Source of the DNA: Rutpela maculata
Taxonomy: Eukaryota; Arthropoda; Insecta; Coleoptera; Cerambycidae
Direction: 5' to 3'
NCBI GenBank assembly: GCA_936432065.2
Contig: OW386289.2
Span: 168,143,348-168,207,347 of the forward strand
Length of the DNA stretch: 64,000 nt
In this document: in pieces, positions 32,635 to 44,724 of the stretch
Layout of the letters: every line of letters begins with the position of its first letter
Position numbering within the stretch: the stretch's first letter is position 1
Translations under genes and position numbers: made by a program
Notes under the pieces: generated by a model
The model's database searches: none
Told to the model about the DNA's origin: nothing
Seen by the model: the letters and a program-made list of their open reading frames with translations, nothing else

Positions 32635-33415
32635 CAGTGTGTTCCACTTTTCATGGAGCCACCCTCATATCTCGCTTATCTGATTTCCGAATATTTTTAA
32701 ATTTTGGTAGTGAATATATACCTATAAAGTGCGTTTCAAGACGTAACCTTATTTGATTTTAGTCAGAGACATTCGATTCTAGGATGGAAAAATAAGTATT
32801 AGCGATTTTTTTTAGAAAAAAAAACCTAGTAAGATAGTCTTAACAACTTTAAAAACCCCTTTGTAGAAGATTACATCGTAGTGAGTTCAAGGTGTTTCAT
32901 ATGGGGCCGTCAAAAAACGATTTTTCCAACTAAAAATAATTTTTATTCTTCATTTTTCGTTCAGAATAATGTATTGTACTAATTTGAATTGATTTTACAA
33001 CAAAATTATTATTTATTTAATAAGCCAAAAATTCTGATTCGTACATACCTACTATTTTTCTAACAAATAATCTTCAGTAAAGACCTAGGTAAGCCATGAA
33101 AACAAAAGTTATTGCAAGTGTCAATTTATTGTTGAACGCAAAAAGTTAATCAAAAATTCATGTAAATGCTGGTTTAATGTTCAATAATAACTAAAGTGTA
33201 AATTTTTGTGTAAGAAATATGGTTCGGCGTTTAACAATGTGAGAAAAAGTGGAGTTGGTTCGTTTAGTTGGAAATAATACCAGATCATTTAGACAAGGTG
33301 CTGTTCAATTTAATTTACGGCATCCTGTCCGTCAGCCTCCCATTCACCATAAATTGGTAGCAACCATTAATAACAGTTTTAACACTACAGGAAATGTATG
33401 TAAGTCAAAAGTAAC
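32635..33415 (+). pseudogene. Mariner-like element, 5' part with transposase N-terminus
   Basis: A TA-flanked end CAGTGTGTTCCACTTTTCAT begins at 32635. At 33219 an ATG opens MVRRLTM, then a stop (33240-33242), and the same frame continues EKVELVRLVGNNTRSFRQGA, QFNLRHP and KLVATINNSFNTTGNV. This matches the helix-turn-helix N-terminus of mariner-like transposases (Y.ExAxxFNxRHPxxxP...F..TGSV). The catalytic half is missing and the downstream end was not found. Confidence 0.72.
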
Positions 33416-33783
33416 ATAAGACTGTAGACGTTTCGGTTGTAGGTGTTAAGAAACTGCCATTGTTACTGAATTCGTTATCTGAGTGAGGCTATCAAATGTA
33501 TATTGTAACCGTTAAGTGCAGAAATTCGGACGAATTTACTAAACTTTAATGAAGCTAATGCAATAAAATCAAAGCGATAACTTATCTACTAAAGAATCCC
33601 CTATTTTTCCTAACTCAATTTTCAAGTTTAAATTGTTACGATTGTCATAAAAGGGACGGCTATAGACTGGGTTCAATTACTGAAGGTGAATATAAAATAA
33701 AGTTTTACGATTTAAAAACCTTCGTTAAATTACAGAATGATATTGACTAGTTTGTAGAGATGCACAGTTATATACTGTTTTCT

Positions 33784-34488
33784 TTTACTTCCACGCCCAG
33801 TGGAAGTATAGTAACGACAAAAAAATTTTAAAAAATTTTTATTGCCCAAATAGGCTTAAAATGTCATGAAACGTCGAGATTTTAAGTTTGAGCGAAAAAA
33901 AAATTTCTGTCTGTCTGTCGGTCTGTCTGTCTGTCGGTCTGTCTCTCTGTCTGTAACTTTTTTTTGTGCGCACGTTTACTCTGGAACCGTTTGAGATATT
34001 GACTTGAAATTTGGTAGACATATGTACTTTAACGAGATCTAGAACTAGATTATATTTTCATCTTGTTCCGTTGAAGGGTTGGGGGGTAAATTGGGGTAAA
34101 TTTGGGGTAAATGGGTAAGTCAAGCAGGTAAGAGTACATGAAATTGATATTTAGTATATACAAGAAAAGCTGAGGTCTCAAAAAAATTTTTGGCATTAGC
34201 CACCCCCATTACCACCCCCACCTCCTCATTAAAGGGGATGAAAAAAAAATGTGATTTAGTGCATGTACAGGAACCAGAAACCTCAAAATATTTTTTTACT
34301 TCATGCACCCCCCACTACCACCCCCACCCCACTACCGATGTGGGGTATCGTTTTATGGGTTTTTGGGGTAGAGGATTTCAAATATTATATTATTAAAGTT
34401 CCATAAACAATTATTTTCACATACAAAGTTTTTTCGTTGTGAGTGACTTGGATAGAGAATCTGGATGTGGAAGTAGTGATTCCTTGGT
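33784..34488 (-). mobile_element. Helentron-like family A element with long GTCT microsatellite
   Basis: Hairpin start ACTTCCACGCCCAGTGGAAG (33787); full set of family blocks; 5' end GGATGTGGAAGTAGTGATTC at 34463-34487. The GTCT/GTCG tract at 33905-33956 is the longest in the window. The terminal GGCAGCGG is lost after CCTTGG. Confidence 0.92.
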
Positions 34489-34628
34489 TTTTTCAGATTT
34501 TACGCTTAGATAGCCATTATGTTTGCATTTTGTATAGGACAAGGATTTTTTCAAATTGTGTAGGGGGGGGGGGGGGGAGGGCGGTGTAAGTTCAAAATTT
34601 AGTTTTCAAAGTCGGGCCGCCGGCGCCG

Positions 34629-36061
34629 CACAGTGGTGGAAAAAATATGGCTTTGGGTTAACCTAACCTAAAAATCGCAGATAGTACTTCCACATCCAGT
34701 GGAAGTATAGAAACGACAAAAAAATTTTAAAATTTTTTATTGTTCAAAAATAGACTTATTCTAAGCCTATTCATGAAACGTCGAGATTTTAAGTTTGAGC
34801 AAAAAAAAAGTCTGTCTGTCTGTTGGTCTGTCTGTAACTTTTTTTTGTGCGCACGAGTACTCTAGAACCGTTTCAGATATTGACTTGAAATTTGGTACAC
34901 TTATGTATTTTAACGAGATCTGGAACTAGATTATATTTTCATGTTATTCCGTTGAAGGGTTGGGGGGTAAATTGGGGTAAACGGGGGTAAATAGGTAGAT
35001 CAACATAAAATTGGTATTTAGTATATACAAGAGAAGCTAATGTCTCAATAAAAATTTGGCATTAGCCATCCCTATTACTACCCCCACCCCATTATAAAAG
35101 GATGTGAAAAAAATTGCGATTTAATAAGTGTACAAGAACCAAAGGCTTCATTTTTTTTACTTCATCCACACAGGTAGAAATAAGGATAGTTTTTTATCCA
35201 CATGATTTTATTCCTATGCATTCAGACTAACCTAATTAACATCTTTAAACCTAATATAACCTATAAGTGAAAAATTGTATGTATTAAATAACAGTCATAA
35301 ACCTAAAAGTTTTAGCAAGGTTATGAATGTAATTGGGCAGTTGAGGGTTACATCCGAAGTAATTTTTCGCGCGGAATCCGAATCTGGCCTCAGAATTGGC
35401 TTATCATATCAACAATAAAAGTGTGTTTTTTTAGTTTATTAAACTATTAATTTTATTTTGTAACTTTTTAGTCTTAAATAAACTTTACCCATATCATGGA
35501 GGCTATAAAGAAAAAAGTAGCGGCAGACGCCCTTTTGAATTTTTGATGATGTAATATAGCTATGTTGCATTGTCACCTGACTTACAGGCGTATGCAAAAT
35601 TTCATACCTCTAACTTACCAAGAAGTGGGTATGTGCGTTTTAGATGAAACACCCTGTATATATAGCAACGCTACATAGCTTATTGTATTTTACTCGCCAT
35701 CTGATACCCATATCAAGGGTGTTATAAAGAAAAAGTAGTCTGCCATCTTGGCGACAGCCGCCATTTTGAATTTTTGATGATGTAATATGGCCTATGTTGC
35801 ATTGTCAATTAGCTTATGATCCCATAAAAATGAATTTGGTACCCAATATACATGAACACTACTTCGTTTGTTTGTGACTCTCGGCCAAGTAGGAAAACGA
35901 GGAATAATTTTTAGGTTAGGTTAACCCAAAGCCACTTTGCCGCAGCACTACTTTAAAGTACAATGTCTTAAAGGTATTTGCCATTTTTTAAATTTAATTT
36001 GATTGAAATCTCTACTGCCAGCAGATTTTTGTCCAAAAAAGGGCATATTTTTCCCACTGTG
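34629..36061. mobile_element. Transib-like non-autonomous element with CACAGTGG ends and CGCCG duplication
   Basis: It begins CACAGTGGTGGAAAAAATAT and ends with the complement of CACAGTGGGAAAAATATGCC, an imperfect TIR of about 20-25 bp. Both flanks carry the identical 5-mer CGCCG (34624-34628 and 36062-36066). CACWRTG ends and a GC-rich CGNCG duplication are diagnostic of Transib, the RAG1-related superfamily. Inside lie a 26-bp inverted pair (GGCTTTGGGTTAACCTAACC at 34652 and its complement to 35935) and a nested Helentron at 34684-35172. No transposase is visible. Confidence 0.85.
34684..35172 (-). mobile_element. Helentron-like family A element, 5' truncated, nested in Transib-like element
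   Basis: Hairpin ACTTCCACATCCAGTGGAAG at 34686, then family A blocks up to TTACTTCATCCACAC, where it stops. It inserted between CGCAGATAG and AGGTAGAAATAAGG of the host element. It carries a short internal duplication (AGACTTATTCTAAGCCTATT). Confidence 0.88.
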
Positions 36062-36066
36062 CGCCG

Positions 36067-36922
36067 TCTTGAAAAAATGGGTGCTAACACTTTTTGCCCT
36101 ATATCTCCGTAACGGTATATCTTACAAAAAATCTATAGAGAGGTTTTGTGTTTAGAATAGAATTCTCTACAACTTTACTGGAGAAAATATTTTTGTTGTA
36201 AATTGAATAATTAAAAAGTTCTAATGCAATATTGTGTGCTCTTTAGGTATTGGCGGTACGCTACTAAAAAAAGGATCTATGAAGGATATTGACTTACTAT
36301 GAATAATTTTGAGATTTAATTTATGAGGTTTAAGGTTTAGTAGCACTTTATATTAATAAATAATTTTATATATTTTGTATTCTATTGGACCAAAACTATA
36401 AACATCCGCGTACATTCGTATGAAACATTTTTATATATCAACCTTACATTATAGTGTTGAATTAAAATTTAAGAACTGTAGGTAAGAGCGAACAAATCGA
36501 ATATGGAAATATTACAGGTGCTTTATTCATACCTCGGAGAACCTGTTTATGTTTGGCGCAGAGAAAATATGTTCAGTGCGAATAATTCAACTGTGTAATC
36601 ACAAAAATAAAAATACGTATATTAAATAAATGATAAATAATTTTAATAGGAAAGTTTTAAAAGATCAGACGAAATTTCAAGGACCTCTGAAAAACATTGC
36701 GTGATTTTAATGGCTAGATGAAATTCATCTGTACTTTTCAGCATTAACTCGTCGATCCAGTACCGAGACCATCTGTCGTCAAGTCAAATTCGCTGACCAC
36801 GGAAACACCCGGAAAAAACTACTTCAGTAAAAGCCTGCATTCTACTATGGTTTCGATCATGTTATTGTAAATAAAGCGTAAAATTTTACCTTTAACAGCG
36901 AAATATTCTAAAAAAGAATTAG
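36067..36922. other. Unassigned sequence
   Basis: No coding or repeat block recognised. It is AT-rich, with ordinary complexity around 36520-36850. Confidence 0.3.
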
Positions 36923-37620
36923 TTTTACTTCCATATCCAGTGGAAGTATAGTAACGACAAAAAAATTTTTAAAAATTTTTATTGTTCAAATAGGCTTAGA
37001 ATGTCATGAAACGTCGAGATTTCAAGTTTGAGCGAAAAAAATTTCTGTCTGTCTGTCGGTCTGTAACTTTTTTGTGCGCACGTTTACTCTGGAACCGTTT
37101 GAGATATTGACTTGAAATTTGGTACATATATGTACTTTAACGAGATCTAGAACTAGATTATATTTTCATCTTGTTCCATCGAAGGGTTGGGGGGGTAAAT
37201 TGGGGTAAATTTGGAGTAAATAGGAAAATCAAGCAGGTAAGAGTTCATAAAATTAGTATTTAGTATATACAAGAGAAACTAAGGTCTCAAAAAAAAATTT
37301 GACATTAGCCACCCCCGAGGCCACCCCCATTACCACCCCCACCTCATTATTAAAGGGCATGAAAAAAAATTGAGATTTGGTGTGTGTACAAGAACCAGAA
37401 ACGTCAAGATATTTTTTTACTTTATCCACCCCCATTACCACCCCCTATCACCACCCCCACCCCACTACCGATGTGGGGTATCGTTTTATGGGGTAGAGGA
37501 TTTCAAATATTATATTATTAAAGTTCTGTAAACAATTATTTCCACATACAAAATTTTTTCGTTGTGAGTGACTTGGATAGAAAATCCGGATGTGGAAGTA
37601 GTGATTCCTTGGGCAGCGGT
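36923..37620 (-). mobile_element. Helentron-like family A element, full length (best reference copy)
   Basis: 698 bases from hairpin ACTTCCATATCCAGTGGAAG (36927) to the 5' end GGATGTGGAAGTAGTGATTC...CTTGGGCAGCGGT. All blocks are present: AAACGTCGAGATTTCAAG, GTCT tract, TGCGCACGTTTACTCTGGAA, GACTTGAAATTTGGTACATA, AAGGGTTGGGGGGGTAAATT, CCCCCA tracts and CGATGTGGGGTATCG. There is no coding capacity. Confidence 0.93.
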
Positions 37621-38439
37621 TCTTGGTACTGAAGCAAGTCTACGTTTATTTCAGAAGGAGACGAGGCAACACAAACGAGGTCTTCAATTGAAACAAGAAA
37701 ATAAGTTAATATTTGGCAATACTACCGTTATCATTTACGAGTTCCTTATTTTTTGTAACCCCTACTCCTAAATTTTGTAAAATTCAGATGTGTTATAAAA
37801 AATTATTTTGGATATTCAGCAGATAACTTTCAAAGAAATCATTCGTTCCTTTCATATATCATTGATCTAAATCTGACCAAGCTAGAATATCAACAAGGAG
37901 TCCCCTTACGAATTGACTTATAAAAATGATGTAAGCAGAAATACAAGATATTTATTTTCAGATGTGTTGTTCTTAAAAGATTTTGATTAGTCTGGGCTTT
38001 TTGTCTCGTCCTACGCAATCCTAAATGTGATTTAAGTATTCCAAATGTAACTTACAATTTTTAAATGCAATACTTTATATTATAATCGAACTTTCGACCA
38101 CTATGCGTCGGTTCGTTTTTCAAAATAGTCTAAACATAAGCATCACGCCTCGAAAATGTAAGGAAACAAAATATGAAAATTAATATTGTCTCTCATGTAT
38201 AAAAAGCTATTCATGAGCCATAGAGCCCTTCATATAATTTTCATAGATCAATTATCTTTTATCTTCAATACGGCCTTATCAATAACAAAAGCACCAAACC
38301 GGTACTGTGCGCTTTTCGCTATGAATCAGATAATTAACTAGCTATGAGAAGACGTGTTCTCAGGTTGTTTATAAATTCCGAAAATGACTGCGTTGAACAT
38401 CAATCATCATCAATCAATTACCAAAAGCAACTAAAGCGA
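37621..38439. other. Unassigned sequence
   Basis: No recognised coding block or repeat. Confidence 0.3.
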
Positions 38440-40325
38440 TGTAAAATGTAGAACGCCACAGGGATCAAAACGGCCTTTACACTTTATACTTTTGGACGTG
38501 ATTTAATAGCTAATATTTTTTGCAGTACTGAATTAAATAGTTGTAAAACTACTCTAATTTTTATTGAAACAATCCATGTTGGTCATGTAAAGTGATTTTT
38601 TCTTTATTACTGAAAAAAATTAACAAATTATCTAATAAGTAGTGGTTCAAACTGTGCTCCATTAACAGCTTGGCACCGTATTATCATTTAGATCCTCAAA
38701 ATTATTTGCCCTATTGTTGTAAATTATTGTTGTCAATTATTGTTTAAATAACGCTAAAAGAAAAGTCGAGAAATTCAGCCGGCCATTTGCTTGACCTTTT
38801 CCTACCTATATCAATGGATCCGAAAACACTTCGTTCAGGTACTGTCTTATATTAACTCCATAGTGTGAAAGAGCACCATCCTGCTGGAACCATAAGCTAT
38901 CGGCTACTGATAAATCATTATCACCCGGAAAAATCGCAGTGATTGCAGGGACTATGTGGGCCCAGGTAAATTCCAGATGTTAAATTACCCTATATAAAAA
39001 ATGGACCAATAAAACGATGTCCCATCGTACCCATCCACACATTTATTATTTGCGTATGTGAAGCTTGCACTCTACAATCAAAGTCATTTTGAGATAATCC
39101 CGTCAGAAGTGCTCCAAGGGTCGAACCTTGGTTCGCTATTGTTTGTCATATTCATGAACGATATGCCCGATGTTAGAAAATATTCAACTTCTTTCCTGTT
39201 TGCTCATGATATGAAATTGTACATGACAATGAAAAATTATGTATCTCTGAATTTACCAAAGGACTTAGACAGTGTATAAATAGTAAATTATTTCCCAACA
39301 GATCTAAGTGTAACATAATATCAATAATCATTAAACATAATTCAATTACATTTAATTATAGAATACACGAATCAATTAGATAAAATTAAGGATTTGGATT
39401 TTGAATATAATAATAAATTAAATTTCAATTCACATGACATAGAAAATATAAAATGCCAATCTGTTTGAACCGTAGGTTTTTATATGGCAAGCTGAAAATT
39501 AAGTTAATTTGATACCAACAGTCAAGAAAATAACAACATCTATACATAACGACAAACATACGAATATTGATAAAACGATTTTTCCATTGTATCTACACAC
39601 TGCCTCTTCATGTGGCAACTTGCACATTTTAAAAATATACTATTTTGCTCACGTCCAGTCTTGTTTACATTATTGTATCATCTGCTGGGGCAACTGTTCT
39701 CGATTTAGCAAAGTGCTATTTTTTTTTTAATTCTACTTACAATGTCCTTCCAACCTCCTCGTCACTCGTTCAGAGATTTGGTAATTTCAACCCCTTCCTC
39801 TATACATTTTAATATGTGCAATTCATATAAAAGAAAATTTTGATCAGTGCAATAACAGAAATGACACTAGTCATAATCTGCGACATAATTATAATTGGAA
39901 CATCAGACATTATCCATCGTTGCAAAAGAACCTAATTTAATGTTTGTAAAATTATTCAACAAATTATTACTCAACTATATTGAAAAAATAAATGTCATCT
40001 TTTTAAAAGAGAAGTAAAGTCACTTTCACTCAAATATTTGTTTTATTAATTTGATGAGGCACTGATCTTGTTTATAACAGGTGATAAATGAAAAAATATT
40101 TTTTGTTCTAGTTTTCTTTTTCCTGTTTGGAAAGTTTACTTCTTCAGACCTTAAGTTCTGTTAGTCTCTGCATTGCTTGTTTTTTTACTAATTTTGTAAT
40201 TTACTTACATTTTTGTATTTATATTGATATTATATTAATTTTGTGTAATTTTACCAATTTGACTAGGTATATTCTGATGCTTGTAAAATTCTGTGGGAAT
40301 AAAGTTTATTATTATTATTCATTTG
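38440..40325 (+). pseudogene. Non-LTR retrotransposon relic with RT pieces and (TTA)n tail
   Basis: Pieces in order: CRTPQGSKRPLHF near 38446 (weak), EVLQGSNLGSLLFVIFMNDM at about 39100, FAHDMKLYM (YADD changed to FAHD), LHILKIYYFAHVQSCLHYCI with ICWGNCSRFSKV at 39625-39715, FQPLPLYILICAIHIKENFD and HNLRHNYNWNIRHYPSLQKN to about 40000. It ends at GAATAAAGTTTATTATTATT (40298-40318), a typical non-LTR 3' tail. There are many frameshifts. The first piece may be a separate insertion. Confidence 0.75.
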
Positions 40326-41280
40326 CACCTAAGGCACGTTTTATTCAAAATATAGCAATAATCACAATAACATAAAAAACATACTTGGTATTGTCAATAG
40401 AGGGATATAACTGTGACATTAAATTAAGGGTAAAGTTTGCATTTACGGGACTGCCACAAGATATACACCTGTAGGTATGATGGGTTGCATATCGAAATTA
40501 CTTGTAATGTAGAACTGTACTTAATAGTTACCGAGTTGAGCCAAACATCAGTTGTTACCTCTTCCGACAAAGTATTTATTGTTTAGATGTACCTATGATA
40601 TATCCATTGCATATAATATAATTTTTAGTATACATTTTTCCATTCTTCATGTAATTATGCCGCACAACTGACATATCGTGCTATAAATGTATAAATGGTT
40701 GATTACTGTTATTATTATTCAAACATAAATGAAACCACAAAAAAGACCGGACATATTAACTCCTATACAAATATTTCATATCAACAATATTGTCATACTA
40801 ATACAATATACTGACATCACAATACCCATTAATGACAAACATAAAATAACATTAACATATCAAATAATAATACATAAATCAAATAATGGTTTTACTGGCT
40901 AGTTCATGCTTTATCGGTATCGATTTACTGTACAAAGCGAAAAGGGGGATGACTGCCTTAACAATAGTCTAGCGTTAATTATTATACTCATTATTATATT
41001 TGAATATGATTTTATTTCCATTCTACATTGAAATATTGCCCGCTAATTACCTATTAAAATCAATTAAAATGAATATCATTGTAAAGTTTCGAATATCTCA
41101 CTCGCATTTTTTTTTTCAATAAAAAGAATCAAAACTAAAATTCTTCACTGCAGTATCTAACGTAAAACGTTCAACTGCTGTTAAGTTGCTCTGTAGATCA
41201 AATGAACAAAGTAGGCTGTTATGGCCTCATTCTGCATTTTGTAATGAAAACATAAATTATGGCGGTCAAATATTTTTCTT
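40326..41280. other. Unassigned AT-rich sequence
   Basis: No recognised gene. It precedes the broken gene at 41283 and would contain its promoter if that copy was ever transcribed from here. Confidence 0.3.
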
Positions 41281-41282
41281 AA

Positions 41283-42969
41283 TTGAAATTAAGCCAATTA
41301 TTAAGTGTACCGAGAAGAATCTATTTTGATTCACCATTCTACAGCAGAGATTGTGTAAATACACCCAACAACTTTTGTTATATTTGTGGTGAAGTGACTT
41401 TTGCACATCAAAAACGTAATTTCACTCCCAAAATTAAGAAGGCGTACCAGTTGTATTTTGGTTGTACAATTGGAGATGAAGACAAAAAATGGACACCTCA
41501 TATATGTTGCAGCAATTGTGCGAACAATCTTTGCAGTTGGCTAAGTGGAAGAGGACGTTTAATGGCTTTTGCTGTGCCCATGATCTGGCGAGAACCTACA
41601 GATCATGTTACCGATTGTTATTTTTGCGTGATACCTCCTATTAGAGAGGGTATTAACAAGAAAAAAAGGATGGTAATTCAATACCCCAATTTACCATCCG
41701 CCATTCGCCCGGTTCTCCATAGTGATGAACTACCTATTCCTAATTCACCTCAAGAATACAGCCTTGATTCTGACGAAGAATCGGATGATAATGTAGATGA
41801 CGACTTAGTCCAGCCGTCAATATCACAAGATCCCTATTTCTCTGCCGAAGTGTCCGGTGGTGAATCACACAAAATTAATCCACGCGAATTAAGTGATCTT
41901 ATAAGAGAGGCGGAGCTTTTGGCATCTCGATTACAACAATGGAATTTACTACAAGAAAATGTTAAAGTTTCCATGTATCGAAGTCGTCAAAAAGATCTTA
42001 TACCTTTTTTCAAAATGGAAAATGACTTGGTTGCCTGATGGTTTAATGAGTGCTTTACACATTCCCCATGATCCTAGTGACTGGAGACTTTTTATTGACG
42101 CCTCGAAACTTAGTCTAAAATCTGTGTTACTTCAAAATGGAAATAAGTTGTCATCAATTCCAATCGCCCATGCTGTCCACATGAAGGAAAATTACAGTAA
42201 CATGAATGTATTGCTACAAACTATGGAATATAACAAGTATAACTATCTTACTTGGTATGCAGCAAGGGTATACCAAATATTGCTGTTTTCTTTGTGAGTG
42301 GGACTGTCGAGCGCGATTAAAACATTACAAAAGAAAAATTTGGCCGCCAAGACTGGGTTTTGAACCAGGAGAAAAAATGTTGCTAACATTCCATTAGTTG
42401 ATTCACAAAAGGTAATACTACCACTCTACATAAAACTGGGGCTTATGAAAAACTTGGTAAAAGCTATGGACAAAGAAGAACGTGCTTTCAGTTATTTAAA
42501 ACAAAAAATTCCCAAACTTAGTAATGCGAAAATTAAAGAGGGAATTTTTGTGGGTCCTCAAATCAACAACCTTTTCAAAGATGCTGAATTTGACAACATT
42601 CTAGAAGGTAATGAAAAAGCTGCTTGGAATTCCTTTAAAATGGTAGCAACACACTTTCTCGGTAACAAAAGAGCAAAAAACTATAGAGACCTTGTTGGGA
42701 ATCTCCTTTCTTGCTACCAGAAATTAGAATGCAATATGTCATTAAAAGTCCACTTTCTACATTCACACCTAGATTACTTCCCAGAAAACTGTGGGGCAGT
42801 AAGTGATGAGCACGGAGAAAGATTCCATCAGGATATTCAAAATATGGAAAAAAGATATCAGGGCAAATGGACTTCTGCCATGTTGGCAGACTACTGTTGG
42901 ACATGTATAAGAGATGCTCCAGAAGTAACTTATAAGAGACGGGCCAAGAAGCGCAAGAAGAATAATTAA
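41283..42969 (+). pseudogene. Broken member of a dispersed arthropod protein family; possible DDE-type transposase
   Basis: Three frames join to one long protein. Frame 1 (41283-42038) has Cys-rich FCYICGEVTF (Cys32, Cys35), HICCSNC (73-79) and DCYFC (111-115), an acidic linker, then LLASRLQQWNLLQENVKVSM. Frame 2 (from about 42040) has GLMSALHIPHDPSDWRLFID, with Asp at 42097-42099. After a gap come GYTKYCCFLCEWDCRARLKH and GFEPGEK. Frame 3 (42400-42969) has IKLGLMKNLVKAMDKEERAF, then LKVHFLHSHLDYFPENCGAV, SDEHGERFHQDIQNMEKRYQ (Glu at 42817-42819) and a lysine-rich end. I recognise the family from many arthropod genomes as uncharacterised multi-copy proteins. The stretch expected between NYL and GYTKY, including a GDLK-like Asp, is deleted here. 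A DDE layout (FID, GDLK, GERFHQ) is my inference. Confidence 0.75.
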
Positions 42970-43099
42970 TTGTCTGATTAAAGAGCCTATATTCTAATTA
43001 AATATATAGTATATAACATGTATTTGAAATATATATCAAAATGGCAAATATTTTTTCGCATGATGTAATTAATTGCTTTTTCTATTAAAATTATACCAT

Positions 43100-44200
43100 A
43101 ATATCCGTTGAAAGAAGAAGAAGGATAGAAGGATGCCTACAGGAGAGTTGCTCTATCTCTTCTTCGGTTTCACTTGGTGATGGATGAACTTCTAGCACTA
43201 ATGGAATAGCAAAGAGTATACACGCAAAGATACGTACACGATGTCACCATCCTTGTAACGCAAAAATTAGACGGCGTTCCAGTGGAAATGATGCAGAGAT
43301 CCCGTCATCAAGGTAAATAAATGATGCTCCCAGTAAGGGTGCCGTGATTCCAACACTGCTGTAAAGAAATCTCCTAGACCTGAAGAAATTCCCTCTTCGG
43401 GGAAAAAAATACAGATAAGGGGTGAAATCAAATACCTGAGACTGGTTTTAGATAAACTGAACTTAGTAAATTCATCTAGACAAAGTGACCATCAAAGCCA
43501 TGCGGGCCTTATTCGGGAGCATGATGGAAAGACCTGGGCACTACGACCACTAGCTATAAAAAAGAACTGTTATAAAAATAGCAACCTGAAAAAACTAGCG
43601 TGCTAAGGAATAAAGCAACAACGTCTACCGCAGCCATGGAAGAACTGCTCTGTGCTATCTCCACTATATCTAGTAAAGGAGAAAAAAGCCCCGATAGCAG
43701 AGTACATGATGAAAATAAAGGAAACAGGACAATTCCCAAGAAAAAGTACCATCACGATATTTTTCAACAAACTGGGAAAATTCGACTACTCGACATGCAG
43801 TCAGATAGAATCAGAACAATTCACGACTTAGAAAACCCTTCAAGAAATACCAGAGAGGGCAGGTGTGAAGGCAAAATCATATGGTACATTGACGAATCAA
43901 AAACGCCAATTGGAATCAACGAAAGACAGAATAGTCTAGCACCATAACAGTGATCCAAGCTGTAGCCACAGTCATAGACGTCTAGGTGCAAGAAATTATT
44001 GGAGCTGATAAACTGACATGAGAATCCGCATTATCACTGAAAGTCGAACAGCTCCTAAAGCTCTGGAAGCAGTAAAGGGCACGTTCTGAAACGGCGAACT
44101 CTTAGCGAGACTGGCTGAACATAATGGCAAACAACGAGTGGGCTCGAGGAAACCAGGGCAACATAGGCGATGAGAAAATAGAATAGCCTCATCAACCTGA
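43100..44200 (+). pseudogene. RNase H-bearing non-LTR retrotransposon relic (R1/I-like)
   Basis: Recognisable in shifting frames: LVMDELLALMEEQRVYTQRY-like with DVTILVTQ near 43205-43275 (expected YADDxxIL), a KIQIRGEIKYL.LVLD block (expected KYLGxxLD) near 43410-43455, IIWYIDESKTPIG near 43877-43920 (RNase H first Asp, expected YTDGSK), and RIITESRTAPKALEA then LARLAEHN near 44020-44125 (RNase H SDSxAALKAL and LxEHN). Order and spacing fit a single element. There are many stops. 44201-44640 holds nothing recognised. Confidence 0.72.
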
Positions 44201-44724
44201 GGAATATCTTACAGAATTTCAAAGAGGTTTATAAAGAAACCACTACATCAGAAACATTATTTTCGCATGAAAGCACCAAGAATGCGGCAGTCATGCCTGT
44301 TTATTGGTGAGCCCTCCAAATAAAAACCAACGAATTGCCAAAGCTAAGTAGAAGGTAGCTGAGATGCAGTAGTATCTTAACATGTCACTGTGCAATAAAC
44401 ACTGATACTCCTACAACTTAGAGACGATTCGGAAAATTTGTTAAATAAAGTTTTCAATAAAAATACAAAAAAAATTAGTCTGTTTAAAGTCACTTTCATA
44501 TTTTTTAATTTTTAGAATACCCTGTATAATTTATCTTAAGTTTAACAACTGTTTATGACTCCCTAAGACTAGCAAGCTTCATAAGGAATGACTTTTTCTC
44601 GGCAAATCAAAAATAAGAGGTTTCCACCCGGGGACACGGTATAAAAAAGTATAACAGTTTTGTATTTATTTCTCTTCTTCTCATTCACAACGCAAAAGTT
44701 TTGTGAATTATTTTAGTCACGCCG

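Noticed and set aside
33900..33960. CRISPR-like or satellite array of GTCT units
   Set aside because: A simple tetranucleotide microsatellite at a fixed position within each Helentron copy, with no spacers.
34657..35935. Insect telomeric repeat (TTAGG)n
   Set aside because: Only two units (TTAGGTTAGG) occur, as part of a 26-bp inverted pair inside the Transib-like element.
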